Shown here: piece after piece, positions 35,901-46,629 of the stretch
Position numbering within the stretch: position 1 is the stretch's first letter
How the letters are laid out: the number at the start of each line of letters is the position of its first letter
Assembly: GCA_047495785.1 (NCBI GenBank)
Contig: JBLDXI010000042.1
Location: 2,542,001 to 2,606,000 of the forward strand
Reading direction: 5' to 3'
Length of the DNA: 64,000 nt
Origin: Lepidodermella squamata
Taxonomy: Eukaryota > Gastrotricha
Position numbers and translations under genes: made by a program
Notes under the pieces: model-generated
Told to the model about the DNA's origin: nothing
The model's database searches: none
Seen by the model: only the letters and a program-made list of their open reading frames with translations

Positions 35901-38900
35901 AGTTTTCATTAGATAATATTTGTTTGGAAAAATTTTCAAACTGCTGAGGGGCGGTGCATTTCGAGTCCTTTTTGACGAATTACCGACTTCAAAATGGAAG
36001 CCGAATGTGGGTTAGCTAGGGTGTTCTCATGTTGATGATTGATGAGAAGGGAGAGGCTATGCTAGAAAATCTATCAGAATATATTTTTTGTCCTTTTATT
36101 TCCTCATTCACCACCTTGGATCAATATGAATTCCCAACATCAGCTAATTCAATCGATTCGAAAAATTGTATCTATTTCCAATTTTTCCCATAAAATAAAA
36201 ACCTAAAGCTTCATAACGGAAAATAAATAAAAATAAAAATGAATATAAAATCATAAGGAAAATAATATAGGTAATGGAAAGTCAAAAATTTACTGTCAAA
36301 GCCGACGTTCGCTGCTACGACGCTCGAGCCGCCATTGACGCTCTTGAGGGCTACATCGGCGCCAGTGTTGGGCCGCACGTCGGACCGGCGCGGGTCGAAC
36401 TCGTCGTCGACACCGGCCTCGCCGTCGTCATCATCGCCGTCGAAACCGCCCTCGTCATCTTCGCCGTAGATCTTGCCGTTGCGCTCGGCCGACGCCGTCA
36501 GGTCGTTGCGCCCGGCCGCCGTGACGCCAGCATCTGGCGCGAAACAAGCAACAAGCAGTAAGATGCATTGTAACGCAATTAAATTTTCACTACATGACCG
36601 TAACATCATGTCTAAGCGCCCTAAAATATTTCGACAATAAATATTATCATTACAGCATCAATGAACCGAAAAACGGGTGTAGTTAGCGCCTCATAGCGTT
36701 GCTAATAGCTTACAGCCTCGAGGTGGGATGTGATAATGGAGTAGTAAAAAGGTATCGCTTGACAAGTTGCTCTCCTTGAGTGGACAACAAAGTCGAGAGG
36801 TTGTAAAATAAAGCCAGGGCGTAGTACAATATGCTCTAGATAATAGAGACCGGGGTCGCATCTCCTCGGCGTTGTATTGTATACAAAATGCGCGCGCAGT
36901 CAAGTAAGTTCCGTGATGCCTACTTATAGAGCCTACAGGTGCGAGATGTTGGGGATGGAACCGAAGCCGGCATATATCATCAGCGCGCGACGAAAGGTGT
37001 GCGGCGCTGCTTGGATGAGAAAAGAAAACACGCGCCTCTCGACAAGAGAAGATATATTCTAATTATAAGTCAAGCCCGAGCATCACTACGATGATGATGA
37101 CGATGAGGCAGCCGTAAAGCCGCCGGCCTTTGCTGGTATGGCCAGCTAGTTTTCAAACAGAGACAATGTGTCTCATTGTTAGCCAAACAAACTACACGCC
37201 GTGGCGTGGCGATAATGCAAACGGATGCGCACGTCCAAAGACACAGGTAGGAAGCAGCAGCCGCGGCTGTTGCTGAACGATAAGGCCAGGACATCAGATG
37301 CATCATCGACCTGCGCCCATGCTAAAAACAATGCACAGGCAGGTATCACGATACGGATAAGAAGTAAAATAAAGCATGTCTGTGTTGAGATAGATAGCAA
37401 TCATTGCTTGGGTAGTAGAAAAAGAAAGCAACAGGTAGATGCGCTAAATACGCTTCTTTTCGGCCCAATAACGTATAATATCCTTTCGTATTTTTCATCA
37501 TCATCGGCAGCCAGGCAAAAACGTTCATAAACATAGCAGTTGAGAGAAGGTAGCGGGCGGTCATTAGCCATCGAACAGGGCGGGGCATTCCAAGAAAGTG
37601 GCGCGTTGTTTTATCGCAGACAACAAATGGCGGCGTAATAAGCCGCGGATAAATCACGGTGCTTCGCGCGCGCAAAAGATACCGTGCGCGCAAAAAAACA
37701 AACCATCATTACGCATCACACTTCCGCACGAGTATATTATGCGTCTCTAATAAGCGCGAGTGCTGTACACCTTGCGCTAGAAAATAAAAATAAAACATAA
37801 CCCGAAAAACCCAACTCGGCCAGGCACTCGATTCAATGCACACGGCGCGCAGTTAATAAAACATTTACTGCAGGTGCGCGGGCAAAAAACACGGCGCAAT
37901 GATAACGCCGTCGAGTAATTGCGGAATTCGGGACATTAATGAGATTCTAATGAATAACATCCCAGCGGTGTCGATGGATTGACTGATAACGCACGCATAC
38001 CTATGAAGCAAAGTTTTTGACGTCAGATTAATCCATATACAATAGATCGCAATAGTTACTTGCACACGTAGAAAAACTATCATCTTTAATCTCTTATGCA
38101 CTTGACAGACACGTTGTAGCTCAACGTTAAGGTGGTCGCGATGGTTGGCTCATCTGATAAAAACGCCGATAGATAATAAAACGGAACACATACACGATTC
38201 ATCAAATAATAAAGCAGTTAACCTGGAGAGTTAATATTGATGTATCTGGAGCCTATTATCAAATCAAAAGATTAGGTGAGTCGTAAAAAGCGCGCGGAAT
38301 GCTTTACAAGGCACCAAGATCTAAAGAAGCCGACAAAAAAGGGCGGTGCTAGCCATTACATAGCGCGCATTGCTGGAGGGCGGCGAGTTGAATAAGACAC
38401 GGAAGGCAATAAATTGACATCGTGTCCTTTCTTTTCGCTATACCTACACTTGTTTGTCACCGGGGCTTTTGCTTATTTTGCATAATGTATCGTCGTTAAC
38501 GAGGGTTTAACAGTTAACAAACACGCGGCAGAAACATGCCAATATTCGGCGTGACGTGGTCAAGTAGCAGTCGTCGCAATAGGGGTAAATATGTAAGGAT
38601 AGGATGAAGGTAAGCAAGCACAATGACAAGGGCGGCTCGCTCAAGAACAATCTCGAACAGCTAATGACCCGAAATACATAGTCAATAATTACCTTCATTG
38701 CGTTATAATAATCACCACTTTCGGTAAAACCTACAAGTTGGCTCTAAATTATGAGCACAAACAAAGCCAGATATTGCTTATAAATAAAACACTCTCTTTT
38801 ATACATGTAGCAACTAATACCTACTGGCAGAGACTCTTAATTAAACGCTCCATAAGAATATTACCATTAATTTCTCAACTTCTTACTCACCCAAGGCGTT

Positions 38901-39963
38901 TGTTTGTTCAAACGCAAATCCAGTCGGGTCCAAGGTGAACTCTCCAATTACTCCACTCTTGATGTGATCTATCAAGCGCTGTTGGACTGCCTTTTCGAAG
39001 CTAACGGCATTCGCCGACTCCGTAGTTATATATACCGTGGCCAGAACAATCGGACGGCTACAAAATTTGCGTACAAACAATTTCACACGAACCGCCAAGT
39101 AATTTCTTACCTAAATTTCAGGTACACTATTGTATGCGTACCAGGAATTTTATTGAGTATCTCCTGATACATTGCGTTTCTCACTTTCGGAGCAACCTGC
39201 TTGTATAAATGACTGGCGGAATCTTCCAATGCAGGATCATAGAGCAGAGATGTTATGTTGAGTTTGACTATAAAAAATACTGAAACGAAGTAAGTCAAGA
39301 TTGGGGTGAACTTGAAACAACGAGAGGATTACTTCTAGACTTCAATAGGTCCAAGTCTGGCGGTAAGGAGGTAGTTGCTTCGATTACTTTCCCTAACAAT
39401 TTCTCTGACGGCTCAACGTTTTTCTCAACTTTGATTACCACTGGTTGCGTGGCAACCTTCAGCGTTTCACCGGTTTTGATTACTGAAGCAGGAACAACGT
39501 TATAGTTTAATGTGGTAGTTTCGAGTGACTTCTGAGACAGCGGGTCTATAGTTTTCCAATCGTATTCACTCTCATCATATTCGCCATCTGTTGAATTATC
39601 GGAATCATCGTACATTGACTCCAGAATAACGTCAGCTCTTCCGGATTCGCCAAATGAAATATGTGCATTCGGGCTGGCTTCGAGGGTGATGTTTCTGCCT
39701 CTGGCTTCATTGTTGCCATCGTAATAGGAGCTATCGTAATAATATTCATCTTGATCGTCAGCTTCTTCCAATTTGACTCCAGTAACTGATGTTTTAGTAG
39801 TCTGATTGATGCCAGTATCGAGTTGAATAGCTTTCTAAAGAGCAACAATTATTCAAAAATATCTCTGAAGTCATAAAACCACCTGTTTCGAAGGGACGCC
39901 TCGGCAGCCAGGAAGGAAAGCGCAAGATGAAACGAATATGATATATGCGGCAAAATGCAGCAT
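20691..39963 (-). CDS. HSPG2: perlecan / UNC-52 (HSPG2), complete multi-exon gene
   Basis: Basement-membrane heparan sulfate proteoglycan. I traced 25 coding exons on the minus strand and every splice phase closes, giving 3557 residues from the distal start. Exons: 39963-39883, 39834-39333, 39279-39111, 39057-38891, 35747-35520, 35323-35021, 34849-34547, 34490-33370, 33314-32799, 32747-32445, 32388-31687, 31617-31504, 31374-31261, 31177-30505, 30307-30020, 29353-29224, 29167-29022, 28823-28179, 26537-26271, 26219-26148, 26096-25791, 25321-24887, 24833-24674, 24560-22270, 21328-20691. Order: signal peptide, acidic stretch, SEA, LDLa repeats mixed with Ig domains, two laminin IV modules with laminin EGFs, a long Ig array, then three LamG domains with EGFs. 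Three alternative first exons and one alternative terminal exon are listed separately. Confidence 0.93.
24000..30960 (-). CDS. HSPG2: perlecan Ig array (domain IV)
   Basis: A run of roughly a dozen Ig domains, mostly bounded by phase-1 introns, recognised by Cys...Trp and the D-x-G-x-Y-x-C signature (DAGEYNC, HAGAYSC, DGGRYKC, FGGHYTC). One Ig near its C-terminal Cys carries an RGD (YPRGDTSN, bases 28210-28218). The array is interrupted by the internal first exon at 29414-29543 and the alternative terminal exon at 26877-27397, both phase-compatible. Confidence 0.85.
25322..25790 (-). other. perlecan intron, 469 nt
   Basis: Between exons 26096-25791 and 25321-24887. No snoRNA boxes or nested gene were recognised. 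Confidence 0.5.
26762..26767 (-). terminator. poly(A) signal of the alternative perlecan terminal exon
   Basis: AATAAA on the minus strand about 110 nt past the stop of the hydrophobic-tail exon. Confidence 0.6.
26877..27397 (-). CDS. HSPG2: perlecan alternative terminal exon with hydrophobic C-tail
   Basis: Begins at an acceptor (CCATCCAG) in phase 1, the phase in which the Ig exon ending at 28179 leaves off, so it can replace the downstream exons. It encodes about 170 acidic, Ser-rich residues, then a Ser run and a terminal hydrophobic segment (SLFVAASSCALIFVAALLI) with no basic tail, a likely GPI-attachment signal or short membrane anchor. AATAAA at 26762-26767 (minus) marks a transcript end. 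With the distal start this gives a 2341-residue form lacking the later Ig domains and domain V. An independent small gene is less likely because no upstream signal-peptide exon was found in 27400-28170. Confidence 0.65.
27398..28178 (-). other. perlecan intron upstream of the alternative terminal exon
   Basis: 781 nt, AT-rich. I looked for a signal-peptide exon on this strand that could make the 26877-27397 exon a separate gene and found none. Confidence 0.5.
29414..29543 (-). CDS. HSPG2: perlecan internal alternative first exon with signal peptide
   Basis: ATG at 29543 opens MISSTGHLCLLIISAFVFVEA, a good signal peptide, followed by DYYEQ. The exon ends in phase 1 at A/GTACT, matching the phase of the next Ig exon at 29353. 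A TATAAA box lies about 110 nt upstream on the same strand. Spliced on, it yields a 1739-residue secreted form with part of the Ig array and all of domain V, lacking domains I-III. Confidence 0.7.
29653..29658 (-). promoter_or_regulatory. TATA box of the internal perlecan promoter
   Basis: The minus strand reads GGGTATAAACGCGC. A start site 25-30 nt downstream would leave about 80 nt of 5' UTR before the ATG at 29543. Confidence 0.6.
30960..33900 (-). CDS. HSPG2: perlecan laminin IV and laminin-EGF region (domain III)
   Basis: Two laminin IV type A (L4) modules, about 33700-33000 and 32388-31710, are set in laminin-type EGF repeats (CHNHADTCEENGRC, CERCKPGFRGDARRGTPEDC and similar). Two neighbouring exons, 31617-31504 and 31374-31261, are both exactly 114 nt and both start and end in phase 0, which suggests an old exon duplication of an EGF unit. 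Confidence 0.85.
33960..35747 (-). CDS. HSPG2: perlecan LDLa cluster and first Ig domains (domain II)
   Basis: Exon 35747-35520 holds two LDL-receptor class A repeats ending in the calcium-binding type of motif (CDDRSDEYNC). Two Ig exons of 303 nt each follow (35323-35021, 34849-34547). Three more LDLa-type repeats lie at the start of exon 34490-33370 (for example CDGQDDCSSE), then another Ig domain (TLKCRCVTTG to YTCEALN). Ig domains set between LDLa repeats resemble UNC-52 more than vertebrate perlecan, where one Ig follows the LDLa block. Confidence 0.85.
36294..36609 (-). CDS. HSPG2: perlecan alternative first exon (proximal start, no SEA)
   Basis: Open frame starting MMLRSC with a hydrophobic signal peptide (LIALQCILLLVACFAPDAG), then an acidic stretch (GFDGDDDDGEAGVDDEFD). 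It ends at a donor (A/GTAAAT) in phase 1, the same phase as the end of the SEA exon, so it can splice to the shared LDLa exon at 35747. Used instead of the distal set it gives a 3356-residue perlecan lacking the SEA domain. It lies inside the 3.1-kb intron of the distal isoform. No TATA box was recognised upstream. Confidence 0.7.
36610..38890. other. large first intron of distal perlecan / upstream region of the proximal start
   Basis: About 2.3 kb with no coding gene. Short CG-rich runs such as GCGCGCGC occur near 36890 and 37670. It probably holds regulatory sequence for the proximal promoter; this is inferred from position. Confidence 0.4.
38891..39963 (-). CDS. HSPG2: perlecan distal 5' exons: signal peptide, acidic region, SEA (domain I)
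   Basis: Four exons. The first (39963-39883) encodes a signal peptide starting MLHFAAYIIFVSSCAFLPG. The second is rich in Asp, Glu and Tyr (DDQDEYYYDSSYYDG) with one acid-flanked Ser-Gly (GESGRAD) that could carry a glycosaminoglycan. Exons 3-4 encode a SEA domain (FFIVKLNITSLLYDPALED, then PIVLATVYITTES). The usual G-SVVV autocleavage site is replaced by FSRPIVLAT, so cleavage is doubtful. The last exon ends in phase 1, as needed to join the LDLa exon 3.1 kb downstream. A stand-alone SEA gene is excluded because this exon ends at a strong donor (GGTGAGTAAG) with no stop in the spliced frame. Confidence 0.8.
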
Positions 39964-40459
39964 GGCTGAAGCAAAATAATCAGAATAGCCGATGCATCGG
40001 CGCGATTGAGGATTCCATTCTTCTTTAAAAATCTACAATCTGAAAAAAACATCGTGTTCAAATTGCCCAAGTTGGTTTGAAACCTTGTAAAATAACTAAA
40101 AAGAAACACATTGATGAATTAAATGACTCATACACGGTTTCAAATGAGCCAGAGATCACCGATAAATAAAACTAAAATACACGGTACGGCTTTCTGACAT
40201 TTGAGTCCATAGATCCCGAATATGCGGCCTTTGTTTCTTAGCATAATTAGCTAAAAACAACGTATCAATGATTGAGCATCAATGACCCACCTGGGAATAC
40301 TTGTTGATCGCGAAGGACTCACAAACAACGCCGAATCAACGATCAGCTGATTTTTGAATTATAGCGCCAAAGTCCTAAAATTTTCACATTTGAAACAAAA
40401 ATTATACAAAATGATTTATTAATTAAATTTTTATTAATCAAAATGTTTAAAAATTTTTC
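39964..40459. other. spacer upstream of distal perlecan
   Basis: About 0.5 kb between the 3' end of the unrecognised minus-strand gene and the perlecan distal start. Both are on the same strand, so it combines a 3' UTR with a promoter. Confidence 0.4.
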
Positions 40460-41506
40460 TTAGCGACGTTTATGATTTGGGTTGCCCTCGAGAGTCTCAT
40501 TCAATTGGCTCTTGATGTCTTTCGATCCCGCCTCGTGTTCTGCAATCCAAATGGTTCCTCTGGTATATTATTCCTAAATAATTCTCAAACTAAACTTCTG
40601 CTATTAATCTTACTAGTCTTCTCAAGGCTTGTGAAAAGCTTCTCGGTTACTATATTTTGTTTAGGCCCTTAGGATATAGGTTGTTCAAGACTATTGGCAG
40701 TAAATGGCCTCGCCTTTCCCGAATTTAACATATCCGGTTAATGTGATATCTTGAGTTTGCTTTCTTCAGAAGCCAGGAATAGATGTTGGTGTTCATCTTA
40801 ACTCTAACTTCTAGTTAAACCTACCATTAATTTCGGTGTAATGCTAGGTCTGACCAGTTTAAGCTGATAACTATCTTCCTTGGCTATGCTTGTAAGCAAC
40901 TCGCCGGACTACTAGTCATTTTCCAATAAATTAACAGTGCCTATTAGCTTATTTCCCATCAACTAGTAGCATTTGTGTCTGTCTACATCCTCGCTACCGT
41001 CACGGTTACCGTGCTACTGTGGCTACTGTGACATGGTGAATCGTAAATGATCGATTACGATTGAACAGACCTGATCAGAAAGCAATGCAAAATTTGGGTT
41101 GGCTGAGCGAACGTCGACAGTCGCCAGATACTGAGTGAACGCCACAGTTTCCAGTGTATTGTACCATAATCGCATGCACAGTTTGCGGCGTTCACTCTGA
41201 TCACCATTTATCTCCAAATTTTCCTTCTGGTCTGTTGTTCAGTAATATTCTGACAGGTTATCAACTCCACTTCTCCCAAGCTTAATATTACCCCTTTCGC
41301 TACGATGGAAATGAATGCAACCTTCTGTGGCTCGATTTTCCGCACGGAAGAGGATTTTTTGGTTAATATGACATTATGTATCGGAAATTTAAATGAAGAC
41401 TGCTTTCACTTCCTAACTACCTTAAGTGAAACAAGGATTTGCCGATCCCGTTGAACCTAATCACGTGTTCATGAGATAGCGAATTGATAATTCCACGCGA
41501 AGCCAT
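40460..41506 (-). CDS. unrecognised spliced gene, model incomplete
   Basis: Minus-strand coding signal in several pieces. A start at 41506 opens MASRGIINSLSHEHVIRF and runs to about 41420. A second piece (about 41345-41280, CIHFHRSER) joins in phase 1 to 41240-41075, which encodes RRKLCMRLWYNTLETVAFTQ and more and ends at CAG/GTCTG. The last exon, about 40580-40460, has two open readings, one ending LEGNPNHKRR. Two AATAAA signals (40430-40435, 40415-40420) follow. The start-to-second-piece splice and the final frame are unresolved. No family is recognised. The N-terminus could be a mitochondrial presequence, but that is speculation. Confidence 0.4.
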
Positions 41507-42162
41507 TTATTTTTCGGTGTTATTTAGCTAGTAAGGAAAACGGGGAAAAAAATAATTTTCTTAGATTATCGTTCTCACCCATTTCCTTGAAAATACGGGA
41601 AATTACGAGGTTCCGCTGGGGTTGAGGCTGTAGCGCGGCGGAATTTAGAGCGTGCTATTCGCTACAGCGAAAGAGGTTGCAGGCAAAATGGGAAATAATT
41701 GTTACAATTGACAAGGTAAGTATTTGCGATAAGGCTTGGATAAATGCGTGAAATTGACTTTAAAGCAGAGCTAATACATTTATTAATCATACCTATAGAA
41801 CTCTTAATATATTGCCAAGCATGGAATCAAACAGAAATCCGGGGCGAAAAGGTCTGATTTTTTCTGAATTTTTTGTTATGGTCTGACATTGCACAATGCT
41901 ATTCATGATAAATTAACGAAACAAAATCGTGCATTATGAAATATAAACGCTAGTTTACGGATTGAAAACATTTTATTCGAGATAACTATCCGCGAAATAC
42001 TAGACGCAACGATGCGTTGATAGCAAATTATATTGTTTTTTGTTTTGCCCAAGAACTCAGGGCAGCGCAGTGATTAGCAGCAGTCATATCTGAAGCGTAA
42101 ATTAACGCGCAATTTCTGGGTTTAAGCGGTGGTGCATGAGCTAAGGTTGTTTTTTCTTTCAG

Positions 42163-43935
42163 ATCTAGAGCAGTGGTGCAATGTGGCTCCGAGAAGCATA
42201 TCGCGCAGCTGTGCGGGGTGCAGCGAGCAACCTCCCCCTGACTGGAATCAATGGCCTAAAGAAATTGACGCGATAACTAAACGCCCGAGAACTCCTAACG
42301 ATCCTTACACTAAGCTGAGCGTTCCAATGGTTAACAATATTCCTAAGGTATGCCATATTTTAGGTTGACTGTAAATTAAATACGTCGCCGTTTACAGGAC
42401 ACAAGCCCATTTTTCCGGCAATTAACAGATAAACCTACACTTCCAGCTAGCAACTCGGCTAATAGCAACTATTCTCGACATTTCCGCGAGAGATATGCAT
42501 CAATCATCAACAAACACTTGTTCCGCGGCCAGCCAACTTCCCATGACTTCGGAATAATAACACCTGAAAAATACCACAAGGAAGCGCAAGAGCCATACAC
42601 AACGTGTACTCAGGAGGCGTTTGAAAAGTGGCCCGGACAAATGGCTGGCCAATTGTGGCTAGGGGACGCGTCGCAACAAAAAGGAGGTAAATTATTAGGC
42701 TGTTAACACTTGAGTGTGATTTACAGCTCCTTATTATCCTAGTTAATGTTATGAATAAAGCGAATTACCCGCATAGTAAAATTATATGTGCGCAAAAAAT
42801 AACGCTGTGGTGGCGAATTCATTGTTAATTGCGGCGCTATTTATCGCTACTTCTGTCGAGTATATAGCAGTGTTGATTCAAATAGCGAATCTTACTGTGG
42901 AACGGAACGGGACCTAGCCCGATATTTCTCTGCTGCCGGCCACTTTATTACGAAAATTAGCCGCAGTGTCTCCTGTTAGATAACCGCAGTAGCTCAAACA
43001 GATTGCGCGCGTTGCGTCAATAGCCACTTGGAGAGGCTGTTGGTATATTAGGCAGCTGATTGGAGGAAAATGCGGTTTGTGGAATGCCGCTCTGTATTAT
43101 AATAACCACAATATATTATTGTACCTGGGCCAAATCGAAGAGATAGGCGCGTTTCGCCAACAACTTGCGCGGTTTGGATTACAAACATTCGCGCCGTCGC
43201 AAAGTAAATAAGATTTCAGAAGCGAGCGCTCTACTGAACGGTAACTCGGCTGTTGGCGCGAGAAACGGAATAGATAGTGTAATGATGATAAATGACTTGA
43301 CCGCTGTTTTACAACACCGCCGCTGATAACACAGTTTTACAGCGGTTTGCGTGAGATTGCCCTGTAAATCATCACATCTTTGTGTTGATTAACTACTTAG
43401 CACGCGGGTCTGAGGATGATAACTGATTTCTGCCTACCTACGTCTCAACAGGTCTGGCAACAAAAAGCCACCAGTATGGAGAGGTGCGAGAACGTTTTAC
43501 CACAATTGACATGTACAGGCGGCCAAACACCAACTGTCCAGGTGAGTGCGTCATGAAATTCGGCCGCCCAGGACTAGGCTATTACCTGCAACGCAATCCG
43601 ACCAACGAGCCGTACTTTGGCTCCGAGATCGCCCTGAATCAACAGGACGTGCTGCAAGACATTCAACCGAAAACCCTTGAAGAGTACAAGTATCGTCAAG
43701 CGCTTGTTCGTGATGAATACGGCAAACGAGACCAGCAATGGCCTCATTTGTCCGAATACAGTGATCGATATGGGCGAAAATCTTCGGTGGAACACATTAC
43801 TAGAAAGTGAGTGCCTTGTTTATTTAACCAATCTCGACTTCATGTTGTTTGTTTTCCGACAGCCCTCGGGACAAAAAACTAGTTGAGCAATTCAATCGTG
43901 CGAAGAATGAGTGCGATTTTCTGGAATCGAATTAG
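42163..43935 (+). CDS. unrecognised spliced protein, possibly axonemal type; 5' end unknown
   Basis: Four exons (42163-42347, 42398-42686, 43452-43806, 43863-43935) join in phase to about 300 residues. The first listed exon begins at a good acceptor (TTTTTTCTTTCAG) in phase 1, so at least one earlier coding exon is missing from the model. A strong donor (AAGGTAAGTATT) near 41715 could belong to a 5' exon. The protein has no signal peptide or membrane segment. It is rich in Tyr, Pro, Arg and Trp with short motifs (RPRTPNDPYTKL, FGRPGLGYYLQRNP), a composition seen in small microtubule-inner and sperm proteins. That analogy is weak and the family is not identified. The third intron is long (765 nt) and otherwise empty. 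Confidence 0.6.
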
Positions 43936-44660
43936 AATGAATAAAAACACCCTCGAACCTTTCGCGCCCACCAGCTGAAAATTTTACCAAACAACAACAA
44001 CAACAACAACAACACCAAATTTTGAACTCTAGTTACGTTCTTAGCTTTTCGCCTTGATTATTTTTGTGATAATAACTTTCGATATATGCATTCATATCCG
44101 TCTGAGAAATGAAGATAAATTTTTCTCAACCATGTTTTTTATTCGTAAAAAAGTTGCAGCCAAGTTTGTACAGAAAGATATATAATATATATAAAGGCAA
44201 AAATAGTTCATCATCATCAATCAGCAACAAAATATAAGATATCAAGGTTAATACGACAGGAAGCGGCAGTATTCGAATATTGCATCGAACAATTTAAGAT
44301 ATTTTGAACGTTAAATTTTCACGGATTTCGCAAAAATGAAACACGAATCGGGCACGGGTATGATGACGAGCTACGATGAACTAAGCTGAGCGAAATTAAT
44401 TGATATATACGATGAAAATTAGAATGATAAAATTATAACTTTTTTATCAAAAACCGGTCACCTCATATTTCACGTCCGACTGCACTCGAGCGACATGGCA
44501 CAATAAGAGAATATACGAATAGCGAGTCTTTTGTCGCGAAATGCAGATAATACTAATGAACGCAAAACCGAGGTTCATGATAACTGTTATCAGCCGTAAT
44601 TATAATATTTTCAACACATAGAAGCTAGGAGTACAAAAACCACGATACAAAGATTGCTAT
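43936..44660. other. spacer between convergent genes
   Basis: 3' regions of the 42-44 kb gene and the LPCAT gene. Only the CAA microsatellite stands out. Confidence 0.45.
43991..44014 (+). repeat. (CAA)n microsatellite
   Basis: Eight tandem CAA/ACA units in the 3' region of the preceding gene. Confidence 0.9.
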
Positions 44661-46629
44661 CTAGGTGCTTTTGGTCTGCGAATTTTGAACTTCGTCAGTC
44701 TCCCCAGGGACTTGTCGGTGTGTTAATGTTGACTCAGGCTCGTCATTCTTTGCGGCATTGAAAACCTGAAAATAATGATAAAAATTGTGAAAATGAAATT
44801 TTCAATTTTCGCAAAATTACGTCTTCCTCAGATTGCTTGTTCTGATGAGATTCTGCAACTTCTTCCTCTTCATGGCCTTCACTGCCGTCGCTATCACTTG
44901 GTTCAAGGACGCAATCGTTAGCGGGACTCGTGCTAACTGACTGCCGACGCATTCTTCGGTAGACCAGCAGGAGGCCGTTGTATTCAGGGCGTTTTCGGAT
45001 CATTTTCATCAAGTCGTCGAAAGATACCAATCCGTCACGATCCGTATCCATCAAGTTCATAAGATGCTCCACCTCCGATCGCTCCATGCCGTAGTTGTGA
45101 CCGAGCAGGCGAGCCAAGTCATCCTCACTAATCCTTCCATCACCATCACTGAGAAAATTCGAAATTAATAAATCAGAGTAAAATTCAATTTAATCACTCA
45201 TACCTGTCAAATAGTTCGAATATGACTTTCCAAGAATTTTCCGACTCACTTGGCTCAGAAATAATGCTCAAACCAGAGATGAAATCACGGAAATCAATCT
45301 GACCGCTGTTGTCCTTATCGTAAAGAGCAAACAGCTCGCGCACAGGTTCGATGACTGGGAGTGAGAGGTGTTTTGCTAATTCAGCCAAGGTGATTTTACC
45401 GCGCTTCGTTTTGTCGATTTGAGAGAAACGAGACAGCATATTTTGCAAATCCTCATATGATAAACCCAGGCGGCGACGAACAGCGTCGAACCCGACTAGA
45501 GCGGCACTCATTGGATATCCCTTCGATTCGGCAAACATCATAAGGCGGCAATCTTCGAACGTGTGATCAGTAGTCGGGATTCCCAACTTTTCAGCCATCA
45601 AAGCACGGACGTTCTTCGCGTAGAGGTAGCAGTCTTTTATTTCTGCCGGTGAAGGCTTGTAAACAGGCAGAAATTCAACAGTGGCGCGGTTGATCGGCTG
45701 ACACAGGGTAAACCATACGCAAGCGCCAGCGCCTTGGCCTTGAAAGGTCCACGAGTATGTGTCAAGTTTGTTGTGGAATCTCAACAAAATCGGTTGAACC
45801 GGGGCGCCGGGCATAAAAGCGCCAGGTTTAAATGTGATCAAGCAAGAACGATTCGTGCATGTTCCTTCGGGGAACAATAGCAAGTGACGATTGTAACCTG
45901 GATGGCCACTTTGAATCGCAGCGACGCGTTTCTTTATACGATCAATCGTTGCCGTTCTTGATGCCCGCTCAGCGCGCGAGACAAAGATCGGGCGGAGGCT
46001 TTCGATCAGTTCTAGGTCATGCAAATTAATAACTAGTTTTGAAAATAAGAGTGAAACTTACTTCCAAAACAAGGCATGCTTTTGTTTTCGATTCTCGACA
46101 CAACAAATGGAAGTTTAGCGTGAGGAAGCATTAAAGCATCAACGATTGTGGAATGCGGCGCGGCAACGATGACAGGGGCTTCAGATGCGGGAGCCAATTC
46201 TCCAACAACCTCGACGGAAAATCCAAGACAGAAGAAGAGTAAGCGACCTGCGACAGAAATAAAATAATAATGACAGAGCAAACCATAGGAAAACTTACCC
46301 AACGTAGATAGTATTCTGTTGTACATGGCGTAACGCTTAGGATTAGAAATAGGTGCATCAGGGTCCTTGTCGCCAGACCCTCTCACCTCTAGAAAGGCGA
46401 CGAACCAAATCAGAAAGCTGATGAATAACGACAGAACAAATCGCAAAGGAGCGATTGAGATCGACATTAGCGCGAACTAAAAACTCGCGAAATAATTCAT
46501 AATTATGATACGAGTGGAATCACTCACGATAAAAATGTCTTTCACTCCAGGCTGAAGCCTCTGAACGAAAGGATTAACATTAGGCAACTTTCCAGCCGCA
46601 GGTTTCGCAGGTTCTTCTTCCGATTCCAT
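44661..46629 (-). CDS. LPCAT: lysophosphatidylcholine acyltransferase with EF-hands (LPCAT1/2-like)
   Basis: Membrane acyltransferase that re-acylates lysophospholipids from acyl-CoA in the Lands cycle. Six exons (46629-46528, 46476-46299, 46247-46062, 46011-45204, 45148-44821, 44765-44661) join in phase to 568 residues, near human LPCAT1/2 (534/544). A hydrophobic N-terminal anchor precedes the PlsC domain. Motif I is HSTIVD (H-x4-D) and motif III is FPEGTCTNRSCLITFKPGAF. Three EF-hand loops follow: DKDNSGQIDFRD, DSDGDGRISEDD (restored by the splice at 45204/45148) and DTDRDGLVSFDD. The C-terminus is acidic with no clear ER-retrieval motif. It is divergent from the WD-repeat gene. Confidence 0.92.

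Noticed and set aside
39301-39332. A 32-nt intron in the perlecan 5' region using GTTCACC as donor
   Set aside because: Too short for splicing; the upstream GTAATCC donor gives a 53-nt intron in the same phase.
38883-39963. SEA-domain region as a separate small gene
   Set aside because: The last SEA exon runs into a strong GGTGAGTAAG donor in phase 1, matching the perlecan LDLa acceptor, and domain I of perlecan is expected to hold SEA.
40472-40672. Plus-strand hydrophobic ORF
   Set aside because: It overlaps the better supported minus-strand terminal exon with its poly(A) signals.
43541-43560. GGTGAGTGCG donor-like site inside the 43 kb exon
   Set aside because: The frame stays open and protein-like through it, and no acceptor follows at a fitting distance.
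46033-46061. A 29-nt intron in the LPCAT gene
   Set aside because: Using the later CCTAG acceptor gives a 50-nt intron, the usual size here, and continues the acyltransferase frame.
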